Source of the DNA: Pedosphaera sp.
GTDB lineage: Bacteria > Verrucomicrobiota > Verrucomicrobiae > Limisphaerales > Pedosphaeraceae
Assembly: GCA_028293265.1 (NCBI GenBank)
Contig: JAQGPB010000074.1
Span: 1 to 6,212 of the forward strand
Length of the DNA stretch: 6,212 bases
Reading direction: 5' to 3'
Part shown: piece after piece, positions 1-6,212 of the stretch
Layout: every line of letters begins with the position of its first letter
Numbering within the stretch: position 1 is the stretch's first letter
Translations under genes and position numbers: made by a program
The notes under the pieces: generated by a model
What the model saw: the letters and a program-made list of their open reading frames with translations, nothing else
Database searches by the model: none
Told to the model about the DNA's origin: nothing

Positions 1-176
1 GGCAGGTTGATGTCCATCAGGACCACCTCCGGCTTCTGGCGGGGGATCTCCTTCAACGCCTCCTCCGCCGACCCGTACGCGCCCAGGCAACTGAAGCCCG
101 GCGCGCCACGCAAATAGTTGAACACGCTGTCGCGCAGTTCCAAGTCATCCTCAACAATACAAACGGTGATATCCAC
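1..176 (-). CDS. Response regulator receiver domain, NarL/LuxR type, cut by the left edge
   Basis: The N-terminal 58 complete codons of a response regulator are present; the rest lies beyond position 1. Translation from a GTG at 176-174 begins VDITVCIVEDDLELRDSVFN. It shows the acidic pair (E9, D10, D11) that binds magnesium and the phosphoacceptor aspartate D55 in VVLMDINL, as expected for a CheY-like receiver. The spacing is normal for the family. In such a system the partner kinase phosphorylates D55 and the regulator then usually binds DNA. The kinase upstream carries a HisKA_3 domain, whose partners are typically NarL/FixJ regulators with a LuxR-type helix-turn-helix, so that output domain is inferred, not seen. 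GTG is chosen because no ATG lies in frame just upstream and the fold begins at once after it. No clear Shine-Dalgarno is visible. The gene lies 106 bases downstream of the kinase on the same strand and is probably co-transcribed. Confidence 0.9.
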   Translation of the reverse strand, partial: MDITVCIVEDDLELRDSVFNYLRGAPGFSCLGAYGSAEEALKEIPRQKPEVVLMDINL

Positions 177-282
177 TATGGCTGCTTTTCTTTTGGGAGA
201 GCTTACGCCGGACCAGACCCGGCGGCAACTACATGAATGGGTAATAGGCGAGGACATGCTCGACTCAGCTTTCCAGCCTCTC
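177..282 (-). other. Gap between kinase and regulator genes, with a small hairpin
   Basis: This 106-base spacer holds no convincing gene. Positions 206-211 (CGCCGG) and 219-224 (CCGGCG) form a perfect 6-base-pair inverted repeat around a 7-base loop. No T-run follows the stem on the minus strand, so it does not look like an intrinsic terminator. It may be a leader structure in a shared kinase-regulator transcript or simply chance in GC-rich DNA. Confidence 0.35.
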
Positions 283-2229
283 TTAGAGCAAAACCGTGAA
301 GACAATCCGCGTCCCCTGCCCCGCGCTGCTTTCGACCTCGCACCGCCCGCCAATGGCCGCCAGCCGCTGCTGCATGTTCGTCAAACCGCTGCCGACGCGC
401 ATTGATCTGGGCGTCCCCGTCGCTCCCGGACCAGGTTCCCGTTGAAACCCGCGGCCATTGTCGGCAATCACCACCTCAAATTTGTCCGGCTGAACGGAGA
501 TTTGCATCACCACATTCGTCGCGCCGGCGTGTTTGAGCACGTTGTTCATCGCTTCCTTGGCCGCCAGCAGGATGTTGTGCCGGACGTCAGTCCCCAGGCG
601 GCAGGCCGGCAATTCATGGGGAATTTTGAACTGGCAGGAGGCGGGACTGTTCTCAAAAAACTCGGTTGCATTCCGGCAGAGATAAGTCGCCAGGTGTTCA
701 AGGGTGTCGTTGGCCGGATTCACCGCCCAGACGATTTCATCCAGCGCGCGGATCACCTCGCGCGCGGTCTCGGACATCTTGTCAATTTGCGAGCCGGCCT
801 CCTCGGGCTGCAAAAGCTTCCGTTTGGCCATCGCGCCGAGGAAGGAAATCTTGGTGAGCTTGGCGCCAATTTCATCGTGCATGTCGCGCGCGATGCGGAT
901 GCGTTCTTCCTCGACGGCATTTTGTTTTTCCAACCGCTGGAGTTCCTGTTCCATGTTTCGCCGCGTGGTGTAACGGACGGTGCCGCCCGCCACTGCCACC
1001 GCGAACAGCGCCCCCGAGGTCACGAACCACCAAGTCTGCCAGAAATGCGGCAGCAGCACCAGGGCCACCGAGGCGCCAGCCTCGTTCCAGACGCCATCAT
1101 TGTTGCAGGCCTTGACGCGGAACCGGTAGTTGCCGGGGGCCAGATTATTGTAATACGCCACCCGCCGCGTCACTTCCGTCCATTCCAAATCAGCGCCCTC
1201 AAGCTTGTATCTGAAACACGCCTTTTCCGGCGCTTGAAAAGTCAGCGCCGTGTAATGAAATTCCAGGTCACCGCGCCCGGGAGAAATGCGCAGTTTGGGC
1301 TCGGCAATCGCCGGGGGCGCACCCGTTCCGGCCTTGAAAGCAACCGGCTTTTTATCGGCCAGGACTTCCTCCACCAAGACTGGCGGCGGCCGTTCATTCG
1401 AACCCAGCTCGAGATTGGGATCGGTCACGACCACTCCCTTGGCCGTCGCAAACCAGAGCCGGCCATCGCGGCCTTTCCAACCGGCCGGCTTGGCCACGCC
1501 ATTGCATTGCACGCTCTCCATTCCGTCCGCCTTGCCATAGGCAATGCTGGTAATCTTCTCACATTTCCGCCGGTCCAGGTCGTCGAGGTTCTGCTTGCTG
1601 ACGCGAAAAATCCCCCTGGAGCAGCTCAGCCACAAACAGCGGTGGTCATCCTCGAGAATTTCAAATACATCTTCGCTGAACAGGCCTTGCTTCACGCTGT
1701 AGGTCGTCAACCGGCCATCCCGATAACGGCTTAGTCCGCTGCTCCCGGTGCCGATCCAGAGATTTCCTTCATGATCTTCATAGAGCGATGTTATCAGGCC
1801 GTGCAGTTGGTTCTCCTTATCGCTCCAGTTGAAAAAATTTCCGTCCTTGCGGCAATACAGGCCGTCCTGGGTTCCCACCCAAAGGCTGCCCGCGTGATCT
1901 TCCGTCAGGCACCGGATGACGCTGTCCGGGAGAAATTTTTGGTGCTGGTCCCAGAGCACCAGGCCGGGACTGGCGCCGAACCAGAGGTTTCCCTCGCGAT
2001 CCCGATAGATCACCCGGATCACGCGGTCTATCAGGGATTGCTCCGGACTCCAGACCCGGCTGAACGTTCCTTCATTAAAACGGAAAGTCCCGCCCTCATA
2101 ATCGGTGCCAACCAGGAGGCTGCCGTCGCGATCTTCAAACAGCGCCAAAATCAAATCGGTGCTCAGGCCATGCGTCGGCTGGTTCTCCCAATTGTAATTG
2201 AACACGCCACCGTCATTCAACCGGCTCAA
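283..2229 (-). CDS. Sensor histidine kinase, C-terminal part (Reg_prop repeats, Y_Y_Y, TM, HisKA_3, HATPase_c), frameshifted from its N-terminal part
   Basis: This 648-residue frame is the downstream part of a propeller-type sensor kinase. Numbering from the TTG at 2229, Reg_prop repeats with W(L/V/F)G(T/A) motifs lie near residues 37, 81, 115, 156, 198 and 257. A Y_Y_Y domain follows at about 310-393 (LEFHYTALTF, then FRYKLEG, then NNLAPGNYRFRV). One transmembrane helix lies at about 397-418. The HisKA_3 phosphoacceptor is H451 in ARDMHDEIGAKL. The HATPase_c domain has its N box around N563 (KEAMNNVLKHA), G1 at DNGRG (590-594) and G2 at GSGL (613-616). All catalytic residues are present, so the kinase module looks functional. 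In the family, ligand binding outside the cytoplasm drives autophosphorylation and transfer to a NarL-type regulator; one is encoded 106 bases downstream. There is no convincing independent start: the frame begins inside a propeller repeat, and the TTG overlaps the stop of the upstream piece. It is best read as one gene with 2226-3299, broken by the G run. Confidence 0.9.
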   Translation of the reverse strand: MSRLNDGGVFNYNWENQPTHGLSTDLILALFEDRDGSLLVGTDYEGGTFRFNEGTFSRVWSPEQSLIDRVIRVIYRDREGNLWFGASPGLVLWDQHQKFLPDSVIRCLTEDHAGSLWVGTQDGLYCRKDGNFFNWSDKENQLHGLITSLYEDHEGNLWIGTGSSGLSRYRDGRLTTYSVKQGLFSEDVFEILEDDHRCLWLSCSRGIFRVSKQNLDDLDRRKCEKITSIAYGKADGMESVQCNGVAKPAGWKGRDGRLWFATAKGVVVTDPNLELGSNERPPPVLVEEVLADKKPVAFKAGTGAPPAIAEPKLRISPGRGDLEFHYTALTFQAPEKACFRYKLEGADLEWTEVTRRVAYYNNLAPGNYRFRVKACNNDGVWNEAGASVALVLLPHFWQTWWFVTSGALFAVAVAGGTVRYTTRRNMEQELQRLEKQNAVEEERIRIARDMHDEIGAKLTKISFLGAMAKRKLLQPEEAGSQIDKMSETAREVIRALDEIVWAVNPANDTLEHLATYLCRNATEFFENSPASCQFKIPHELPACRLGTDVRHNILLAAKEAMNNVLKHAGATNVVMQISVQPDKFEVVIADNGRGFQREPGPGATGTPRSMRVGSGLTNMQQRLAAIGGRCEVESSAGQGTRIVFTVLL

Positions 2230-3299
2230 GCCCCCCCCCAGGTCCCGAGCCAGATGTTTCCCTTCCGGTCTTCGAGCACGGACATGACGTTGTTATGAGC
2301 GAGGCTGTCCTGCCTGGTAAAACTGGTGAACTGCTTGGCTCTCAATTCAAACAAGCCATCGCGAGCCCCGATCCAGATATCGCCTTCCTCGTCCTCGCTG
2401 ATCGCGTTCACCCGGTCGTAATACGTGCCCAGACTGTCCTTCTCGGTCACCAATTTTTCCCCGACGACCCGGCTCAATCCGCCGTACGTGCCAATCCAAA
2501 GCTCTCCCCGCCGATCTTCATAAAGAAAACCGACGTTGTTGTCCGCCAAGCCGTCCAGGTGCGTAAACAATGTGAATTGGCCATCCTGCAAGCGGCCCAA
2601 ACCGCTCGTGAGCGCGAACCAAAGCGTCCCGTGCCGGTCCTTCAAGACCATCCTCACGGCCTTTTCGCTCACGCCATTGCGGGTCGTTATCACACCGTTC
2701 TCCAAAATATTCACCCCGAACCCGGTGCCGATCCAAAGCCGGTCCCCGTCCTCACAAAGCGAGCGCACGACGTTATCACCCAAACCATCCTGCTTGGTGA
2801 AACGCTTCCAAGTGCCGTTCTGCTCGTGGAACAATCCGCCCAGGGTCCCGACCCACAACGAACCGTCCTTGCTTTGGAAAATGGTCTTGATGTTGTTGCC
2901 CCGCGGATCATCGCTCAAGGTGTAGGATGAAAAGGTGCCGTCCTTCAACCGCGCCAATCCGCCGCCGGCGGTGCCGATCCACAGGCTGCCGTCGCGGCCC
3001 TGCAACAGCGCGGTGATGGAGGAATTTTTCAGCCCAGGCGTGTTTTGCGCGTCAAACACCTTGAACTGGATGCCGTCGAATCGCGCGAGTCCGCGTTGCG
3101 TTCCCAACCACAGATAGCCTTCCTTCGATTGGGTGAGGGTTTCCACGGAGTTTTGCGGCAGCCCTTCATCCATCTGCCATGTCCGCGAGTGGTATTGAAT
3201 GGTCGTGTTCGTCGCAGCGGAAACCGGGGCGGAAGCAAAGGCCGTCGCACCTGATTGCAATCGGCAAATCAACATGAGCGCCCAAACCAGCCGAAACAT
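2226..3299 (-). CDS. Sensor histidine kinase, N-terminal part (signal peptide, Reg_prop beta-propeller), ends early at a frameshift
   Basis: This is the sensor half of the kinase. From the ATG at 3299 the protein starts MFRLVWALMLIC, a hydrophobic stretch that ends near ATAFASA and fits a Sec signal peptide. The next conserved stretch is WQMDEGLPQNSV, the usual opening of Reg_prop sensor kinases. Eight repeats follow, with motifs such as YLWLGT, SLWIGT, SLWVGT, RLWIGT, ELWIGT, DIWIGA and NIWLGT at spacings of about 35-50 residues; the TLWFAL repeat is degenerate. With the six repeats in the other frame this makes 14, which fits two seven-bladed propellers. The frame ends ...GTWGGA-stop at 2228-2226 in the middle of the eighth repeat, where the family normally reads GTWGGGLSRL; the missing LSRL continues in the other frame. 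Other in-frame ATGs at 3332 and 3488 are possible. The latter would overlap the divergent gene and add about 50 residues with no family resemblance, so I prefer 3299, then 3332. No start has a clear Shine-Dalgarno. Confidence 0.85.
   Translation of the reverse strand: MFRLVWALMLICRLQSGATAFASAPVSAATNTTIQYHSRTWQMDEGLPQNSVETLTQSKEGYLWLGTQRGLARFDGIQFKVFDAQNTPGLKNSSITALLQGRDGSLWIGTAGGGLARLKDGTFSSYTLSDDPRGNNIKTIFQSKDGSLWVGTLGGLFHEQNGTWKRFTKQDGLGDNVVRSLCEDGDRLWIGTGFGVNILENGVITTRNGVSEKAVRMVLKDRHGTLWFALTSGLGRLQDGQFTLFTHLDGLADNNVGFLYEDRRGELWIGTYGGLSRVVGEKLVTEKDSLGTYYDRVNAISEDEEGDIWIGARDGLFELRAKQFTSFTRQDSLAHNNVMSVLEDRKGNIWLGTWGGA
2231..2239 (-). other. Run of nine G on the coding strand at the kinase frameshift
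   Basis: The given strand has nine consecutive C. On the coding strand this reads ACC T(G)9 C TTG AGC CGG. With nine G the frame is TGG GGG GGG GCT TGA, giving W-G-G-A-stop. With ten G it would be TGG GGG GGG GGC TTG AGC, giving W-G-G-G-L-S, which matches the other repeats of this protein (for example GTAGGGLARL). The tract is therefore the exact site of a one-base shift. The upstream stop TGA and the possible downstream start TTG overlap as TTGA. The sequence alone cannot separate a sequencing error, a real mutation, phase variation and slippage. Confidence 0.9.
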
Positions 3300-3475
3300 G
3301 TCGGCAGATGGATCATGATCGGCGAGCTTCATGCTGGGAGCATCTATCCAGTTTTTCACGCCGAAAGGAAGCCGGAAATTTCCAAACCTCAGTTCACAAC
3401 GCTGGCATCCGGGCATGAATATTGGCAACTCAAGCTTTGACCCGTTCCGGTCTGGTTCAATAAGCTGGCCCTGCA
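3300..3475. promoter_or_regulatory. Divergent intergenic region between the kinase gene and the Gre-like gene
   Basis: Both neighbours are read outward from this 176-base stretch, so promoters for both directions should lie here. Three short dyads are visible: GATCATGATC at 3311-3320, ATGCT-GGG-AGCAT at 3331-3343, and GGAAATTTCC at 3374-3383. Each is only 10-13 bases and could be chance. The kinase reading frame stays open across the region up to 3488, but the encoded residues resemble nothing I recognise, so I treat it as non-coding upstream of 3299 (or 3332). No RNA gene is seen. Confidence 0.5.
3437..3464 (+). promoter_or_regulatory. Weak sigma-70-like promoter candidate for the Gre-like gene
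   Basis: TTGACC (3437-3442) matches the -35 consensus at five of six bases. After a 16-base spacer, AATAAG (3459-3464) matches the -10 consensus at four of six. It would start transcription only a few bases before the ATG at 3476, giving a nearly leaderless message, which agrees with the absence of a Shine-Dalgarno. Such matches arise often by chance. Confidence 0.25.
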
Positions 3476-3955
3476 ATGAACAAAGCATCGTTGGTAAAAC
3501 AGATTGTTGCCAGCTTGACCGAGCACCTTGGCGTCTTGGAAAAAGCCGCCCGCGCCTCGCACGCGGAAGCGACCCATGAGAGCAGCAAAGCCGAGAACAA
3601 ATATGACACGCGCGGATTGGAGGCCGCCTATCTCGCCGGCGGACAGGCCCGGCAGGTCCGGGAGATAGTCGAGGCCATCAAGCTTTACGAAACCATGACG
3701 GCAAAAAATTTCACGCCCGATGAACCGATAGATTTGACGGCCTTGGTGCAGCTCGACATGGACGGCGCGCGCTCGACTTATTTTATCGGCCCCAAAAGCG
3801 GCGGTTTGGAAATCATGCACCAGCGCCTGGAAATCATGGTCATCACGCCCCAATCCCCATTGGGACAAAACTTGATGGGCAAAAAATCGGGCGACCGGTG
3901 GACGGCCAAGGTCGGCGGCTCTTCCATAAATTATCATATCGTATCGGTGCTGTAA
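3476..3955 (+). CDS. GreA/GreB-family transcription elongation factor-like protein
   Basis: This 159-residue protein has the length (about 158) and layout of GreA/GreB. The N-terminal portion (about residues 1-75) is rich in charged residues and alanine and is predicted to form the antiparallel coiled coil that enters the RNA polymerase secondary channel. The C-terminal domain (about 80-159) contains ITPQSPLGQNLMGKKSGD at 123-140, the family signature close to the end of Gre proteins. In the coiled-coil tip region the sequence reads HESSKAENKYDTRG (34-47). This only partly resembles the GreA tip, where an Asp and a Glu coordinate the magnesium used for transcript cleavage. E40-N41 can be aligned with the Glu-Asn of GreA, but the Asp position appears to be Ser. 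The protein may therefore be a Gre-like factor with altered cleavage activity rather than a true GreA. Related proteins are sometimes mislabelled as 3-oxoacyl-ACP synthase in databases (from memory); nothing here supports that activity. The start at 3476 is the first ATG of the domain; no Shine-Dalgarno is seen. Confidence 0.8.
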   Translation: MNKASLVKQIVASLTEHLGVLEKAARASHAEATHESSKAENKYDTRGLEAAYLAGGQARQVREIVEAIKLYETMTAKNFTPDEPIDLTALVQLDMDGARSTYFIGPKSGGLEIMHQRLEIMVITPQSPLGQNLMGKKSGDRWTAKVGGSSINYHIVSVL

Positions 3956-3988
3956 TTTGCCCTTGCGGTGTTACGTTTGAATTCCACC

Positions 3989-6212
3989 ATGTTGATTGAC
4001 GCCCGCCGGGCTTTGAATGATTGTCTCCGCATGTCTGGACGAACCGGTGTTCGCATTTCCATCTGGCTGCTGCTCGCGGCGGTGATTTTTCCCGCTTTGG
4101 CGGAGGAGCCGTTTACGTTTGATGACACTCCCGGACAGTTGCCGAAGACAGTCGTGCCGCATCATTATGCGCTTCGACTTGAGCCCGATTTTGAAAAATT
4201 CACCACGCGCGGCTCAGTGCTCATTGACATCGAGGTGCGCAAGCCGGTGAAGGAAATTTTACTGAATGCGTTGGAGATAAAATTCACCAAGGCAACGCTC
4301 CTGGGCCAGCGGGAAATCGCGCTCAAAGTGAAGATAAATGACGATAAACAGTCGGTGCGCCTGAAACTTCCCCATGAACTTGCGCCGGGAAATTATCAGC
4401 TCGCCCTGGAATTCGCCGGGCAGATTGGCGAACAGGCCCAAGGGCTTTTTTACGTCAAATATTCCACACCCTCGGGCAAAAAAGTGATGCTCGGCACGCA
4501 GATGGAACCGACCGATGCGCGGCGGATGTTTCCCTGCTGGGACGAGCCGGTTTTTCGCGCCACGTTCGACCTCACCGTCTCGCTGCCGGAAAAATTGTCG
4601 GCGATCTCCAACATGCCCGCCGAACGCGAAACCCGGCTCGCGGACGGGCAGAAGGAAATCAAATTCGCGCGCACTCCGCCGATGGCGAGTTACCTGGTCT
4701 TGCTGGTGGCGGGAGAATTTTCGGAATTGCGCGATGAGGTGGACGGCGTGAAAATCCGCGTCGTCACCACCGAAGGCAAACAGGAGCAGGGACGTTATGC
4801 GCTGGAGGCGACCAAAAAATTGCTGGCTTATTATGACGATTATTTCGGCATAATATATCCGCTGCCCAAGCTGGATCAGATCGCGATTCCCGGCGGCTTC
4901 AACGGGGCGATGGAGAATTGGGGCGGCATCACTTACAACGAGAGTGTTTTGCTTTTTGATCCCAAGACCAGTTCGCAGCAGACGCAGCGGGATGTCTTTG
5001 TCACCGTGGCGCACGAGATGGCGCATCAATGGTTCGGCGATCTCGTCACCACCGCGTGGTGGGACAACCTCTGGCTCAATGAGGGTTTCGCCACCTGGAT
5101 GGAAACCAAGGTCACCGATCATTTCAATCCCGAATGGGAGATGTGGCTGACCGCCAGTTCCGAAAAATCCGCCGTCATGAGCAGCGATGCCCACCGGCCC
5201 ACCCATGCCATTCAGCAACCCGTCCGCAATGAAAGTGAAGCCGACGACGCGTTCGATGGCATCACCTACCAGAAAGGCGGCGCTTTTCTGCGGATGCTGG
5301 AGGATTACCTGGGCGAGGCGGTATTTCGACAGGGCATTCACAATTATCTCTCCGCGCACCTTTATTCCAGCGCCACGACGGCGGATCTTTGGGTCGCGCT
5401 GGAGCAGGTTTCGGGCAAACCGATTCGCGCGATTTCCGCCGGTTGGACGCAGCAGCCCGGCGTGCCGGTGGTGCAACTAGAAACTCTTTGCACGGATGGC
5501 AAGCTGGCTGTCTCTTTGAAACAGGAGCGGCTGACAGTGCCACATTCCGAAGCCGGGCAAATGCAATGGAAAATCCCGGTGACGCTCTTGGACGCCGCGC
5601 ATTCCAATCAAGTGACCCAGTTGTTGCTGAAGGACAAGTCGGCCTCGCAAACTTTCCCCGATTGCGCCGCCATCCTCAAGGCCAACGCCGGCGACATGGG
5701 TTATTATCGCGTCCAGTATGCGCCGCCGGTCTTTGAAAAACTTCGTCTGGCTGTTCACGGGCTTCCCGTCGCCGACCGGCTCAACCTGCTCAATGATAGC
5801 TGGGCGATGGTGGAAGCCGGCCGCGATGCCGCCACGAATTATCTCGCGCTCGCAGAGTCCCTGCGCGACGAAAAAACCGCCGCCCTCTGGGACGAAATTC
5901 TCGGCACGCTCAATTTGATTGACGACCTGGAACAAAAACAGCCGGGACACGCCGCATTTCAAAAATACGCGTGCCGTTTGCTGCAACCGCAATTCCAGCG
6001 GCTGGGCTGGGAGCGAATTTCGAACGAACCCGTCAACGATGCGCTGCTGCGAACCAAAATCATCGCCGCCTCGGGACATTTCGGAGACCAGGCGGTCATC
6101 GCGGAAGCCAAGGCGCGTTTCGCAAACTTTCTCGCCCAGCCCGGCACGCTGTCGCCTGATTTGCGCCCGGCGGTGTTGAACATCGCCGGCCGTTTCAGCG
6201 ACCAAACAATTT
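3989..6212 (+). CDS. Secreted M1-family zinc aminopeptidase, cut by the right edge
   Basis: This gene removes N-terminal residues from peptides with a single zinc ion. The frame is open from 3989 to the last base (741 complete codons); M1 enzymes usually have 850-900 residues, so roughly the last 100-150 are missing. Numbering from 3989, a signal peptide core (ISIWLLLAAVIFPALA) ends near A38. The N-terminal beta domain follows. The exopeptidase motif GAMEN lies at 306-310. The zinc site is HEMAH at 342-346 with E365 in WLNEGF, that is HExxH-x18-E. E343 is the catalytic base, and Y427 in ITYQKGG is the likely transition-state tyrosine. The residues after about 560 fit the helical ERAP1-like C-terminal domain. 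The active site is complete, so the enzyme should be active, probably in the periplasm or outside. The ATG at 4031 gives a more compact signal peptide (eight residues before the hydrophobic core) and may be the true start; neither start has a Shine-Dalgarno. It lies 33 bases after the Gre-like gene, in the same frame, with no terminator between, so the two may share a transcript. Confidence 0.95.
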   Translation, partial: MLIDARRALNDCLRMSGRTGVRISIWLLLAAVIFPALAEEPFTFDDTPGQLPKTVVPHHYALRLEPDFEKFTTRGSVLIDIEVRKPVKEILLNALEIKFTKATLLGQREIALKVKINDDKQSVRLKLPHELAPGNYQLALEFAGQIGEQAQGLFYVKYSTPSGKKVMLGTQMEPTDARRMFPCWDEPVFRATFDLTVSLPEKLSAISNMPAERETRLADGQKEIKFARTPPMASYLVLLVAGEFSELRDEVDGVKIRVVTTEGKQEQGRYALEATKKLLAYYDDYFGIIYPLPKLDQIAIPGGFNGAMENWGGITYNESVLLFDPKTSSQQTQRDVFVTVAHEMAHQWFGDLVTTAWWDNLWLNEGFATWMETKVTDHFNPEWEMWLTASSEKSAVMSSDAHRPTHAIQQPVRNESEADDAFDGITYQKGGAFLRMLEDYLGEAVFRQGIHNYLSAHLYSSATTADLWVALEQVSGKPIRAISAGWTQQPGVPVVQLETLCTDGKLAVSLKQERLTVPHSEAGQMQWKIPVTLLDAAHSNQVTQLLLKDKSASQTFPDCAAILKANAGDMGYYRVQYAPPVFEKLRLAVHGLPVADRLNLLNDSWAMVEAGRDAATNYLALAESLRDEKTAALWDEILGTLNLIDDLEQKQPGHAAFQKYACRLLQPQFQRLGWERISNEPVNDALLRTKIIAASGHFGDQAVIAEAKARFANFLAQPGTLSPDLRPAVLNIAGRFSDQTI

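Noticed and set aside
206..224. Hairpin between kinase and regulator as a terminator
   Set aside because: The stem is only six base pairs and no U-run follows on the minus strand, so it should not end the shared transcript.
442..1734. Plus-strand open frame of 430 codons opposite the kinase gene
   Set aside because: It is antisense to a kinase region with complete, ordered domains. Its composition (rich in R, H, G, P) and lack of any recognisable motif fit a shadow frame in GC-rich DNA.
1771..2930. Plus-strand frames of 175 and 211 codons opposite the propeller repeats
   Set aside because: Their apparent repetitiveness comes from reading the Reg_prop repeats antisense; there is no independent protein signature.
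2226..3299. Treating the two kinase pieces as two unrelated genes
   Set aside because: The eighth propeller repeat is split exactly at the G run, and adding one base restores the family sequence, so they derive from one gene.
3389..3937. Minus-strand frame of 182 codons opposite the Gre-like gene
   Set aside because: The plus-strand product has a clear Gre C-terminal signature and normal family length; the antisense frame has none.
4259..5476. Minus-strand open frame of 405 codons opposite the aminopeptidase
   Set aside because: The plus strand encodes GAMEN and HExxH-x18-E in one continuous frame. The antisense frame has no domain and reflects codon bias.
5477..6205. Minus-strand frame of 242 codons opposite the C-terminal part of the aminopeptidase
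   Set aside because: The sense frame stays open and continues an M1 C-terminal domain to the window end.

Overview
The window (6212 bases, moderately high GC) looks like chromosomal DNA of a Gram-negative environmental bacterium. A very large Reg_prop/Y_Y_Y sensor kinase paired with a separate NarL-type regulator, genes without clear Shine-Dalgarno sequences, and an exported M1 aminopeptidase all fit Verrucomicrobiota (Pedosphaera/Limisphaerales-like) best. Acidobacteriota is an alternative. This assignment is inference from gene content only.

Left part, minus strand (positions 1-3299): a two-component system read right to left. The sensor kinase comes first. It has a signal peptide, 14 Reg_prop beta-propeller repeats, a Y_Y_Y domain, one membrane helix, and HisKA_3 and HATPase_c domains. 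After a 106-base gap follows the receiver domain of a NarL/LuxR-type response regulator, which is cut by the left window edge. The kinase gene is split by a one-base frameshift in a run of nine G (nine C on the given strand, 2231-2239), inside the eighth propeller repeat. One more G would join the halves into a protein of about 1005 residues. As written, the N-terminal piece (2226-3299) and the C-terminal piece (283-2229) are separate reading frames that overlap in the bases TTGA.

Middle (3300-3475): a divergent intergenic region with several short palindromes and one weak promoter-like pair for the rightward genes.

Right part, plus strand (3476-6212): a small GreA/GreB-like transcription factor, then after 33 bases a secreted M1-family zinc aminopeptidase that runs off the right edge. 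The aminopeptidase frame is open from 3989 to the last base and carries a complete active site. The two genes are close enough to share a transcript.

The two-component genes probably sense an extracytoplasmic ligand and control transcription. Nothing here ties the Gre-like factor or the peptidase to that pathway beyond adjacency. I see no mobile element, CRISPR array, tRNA or rRNA. The one observation that really deserves checking is the G9 frameshift in the kinase.
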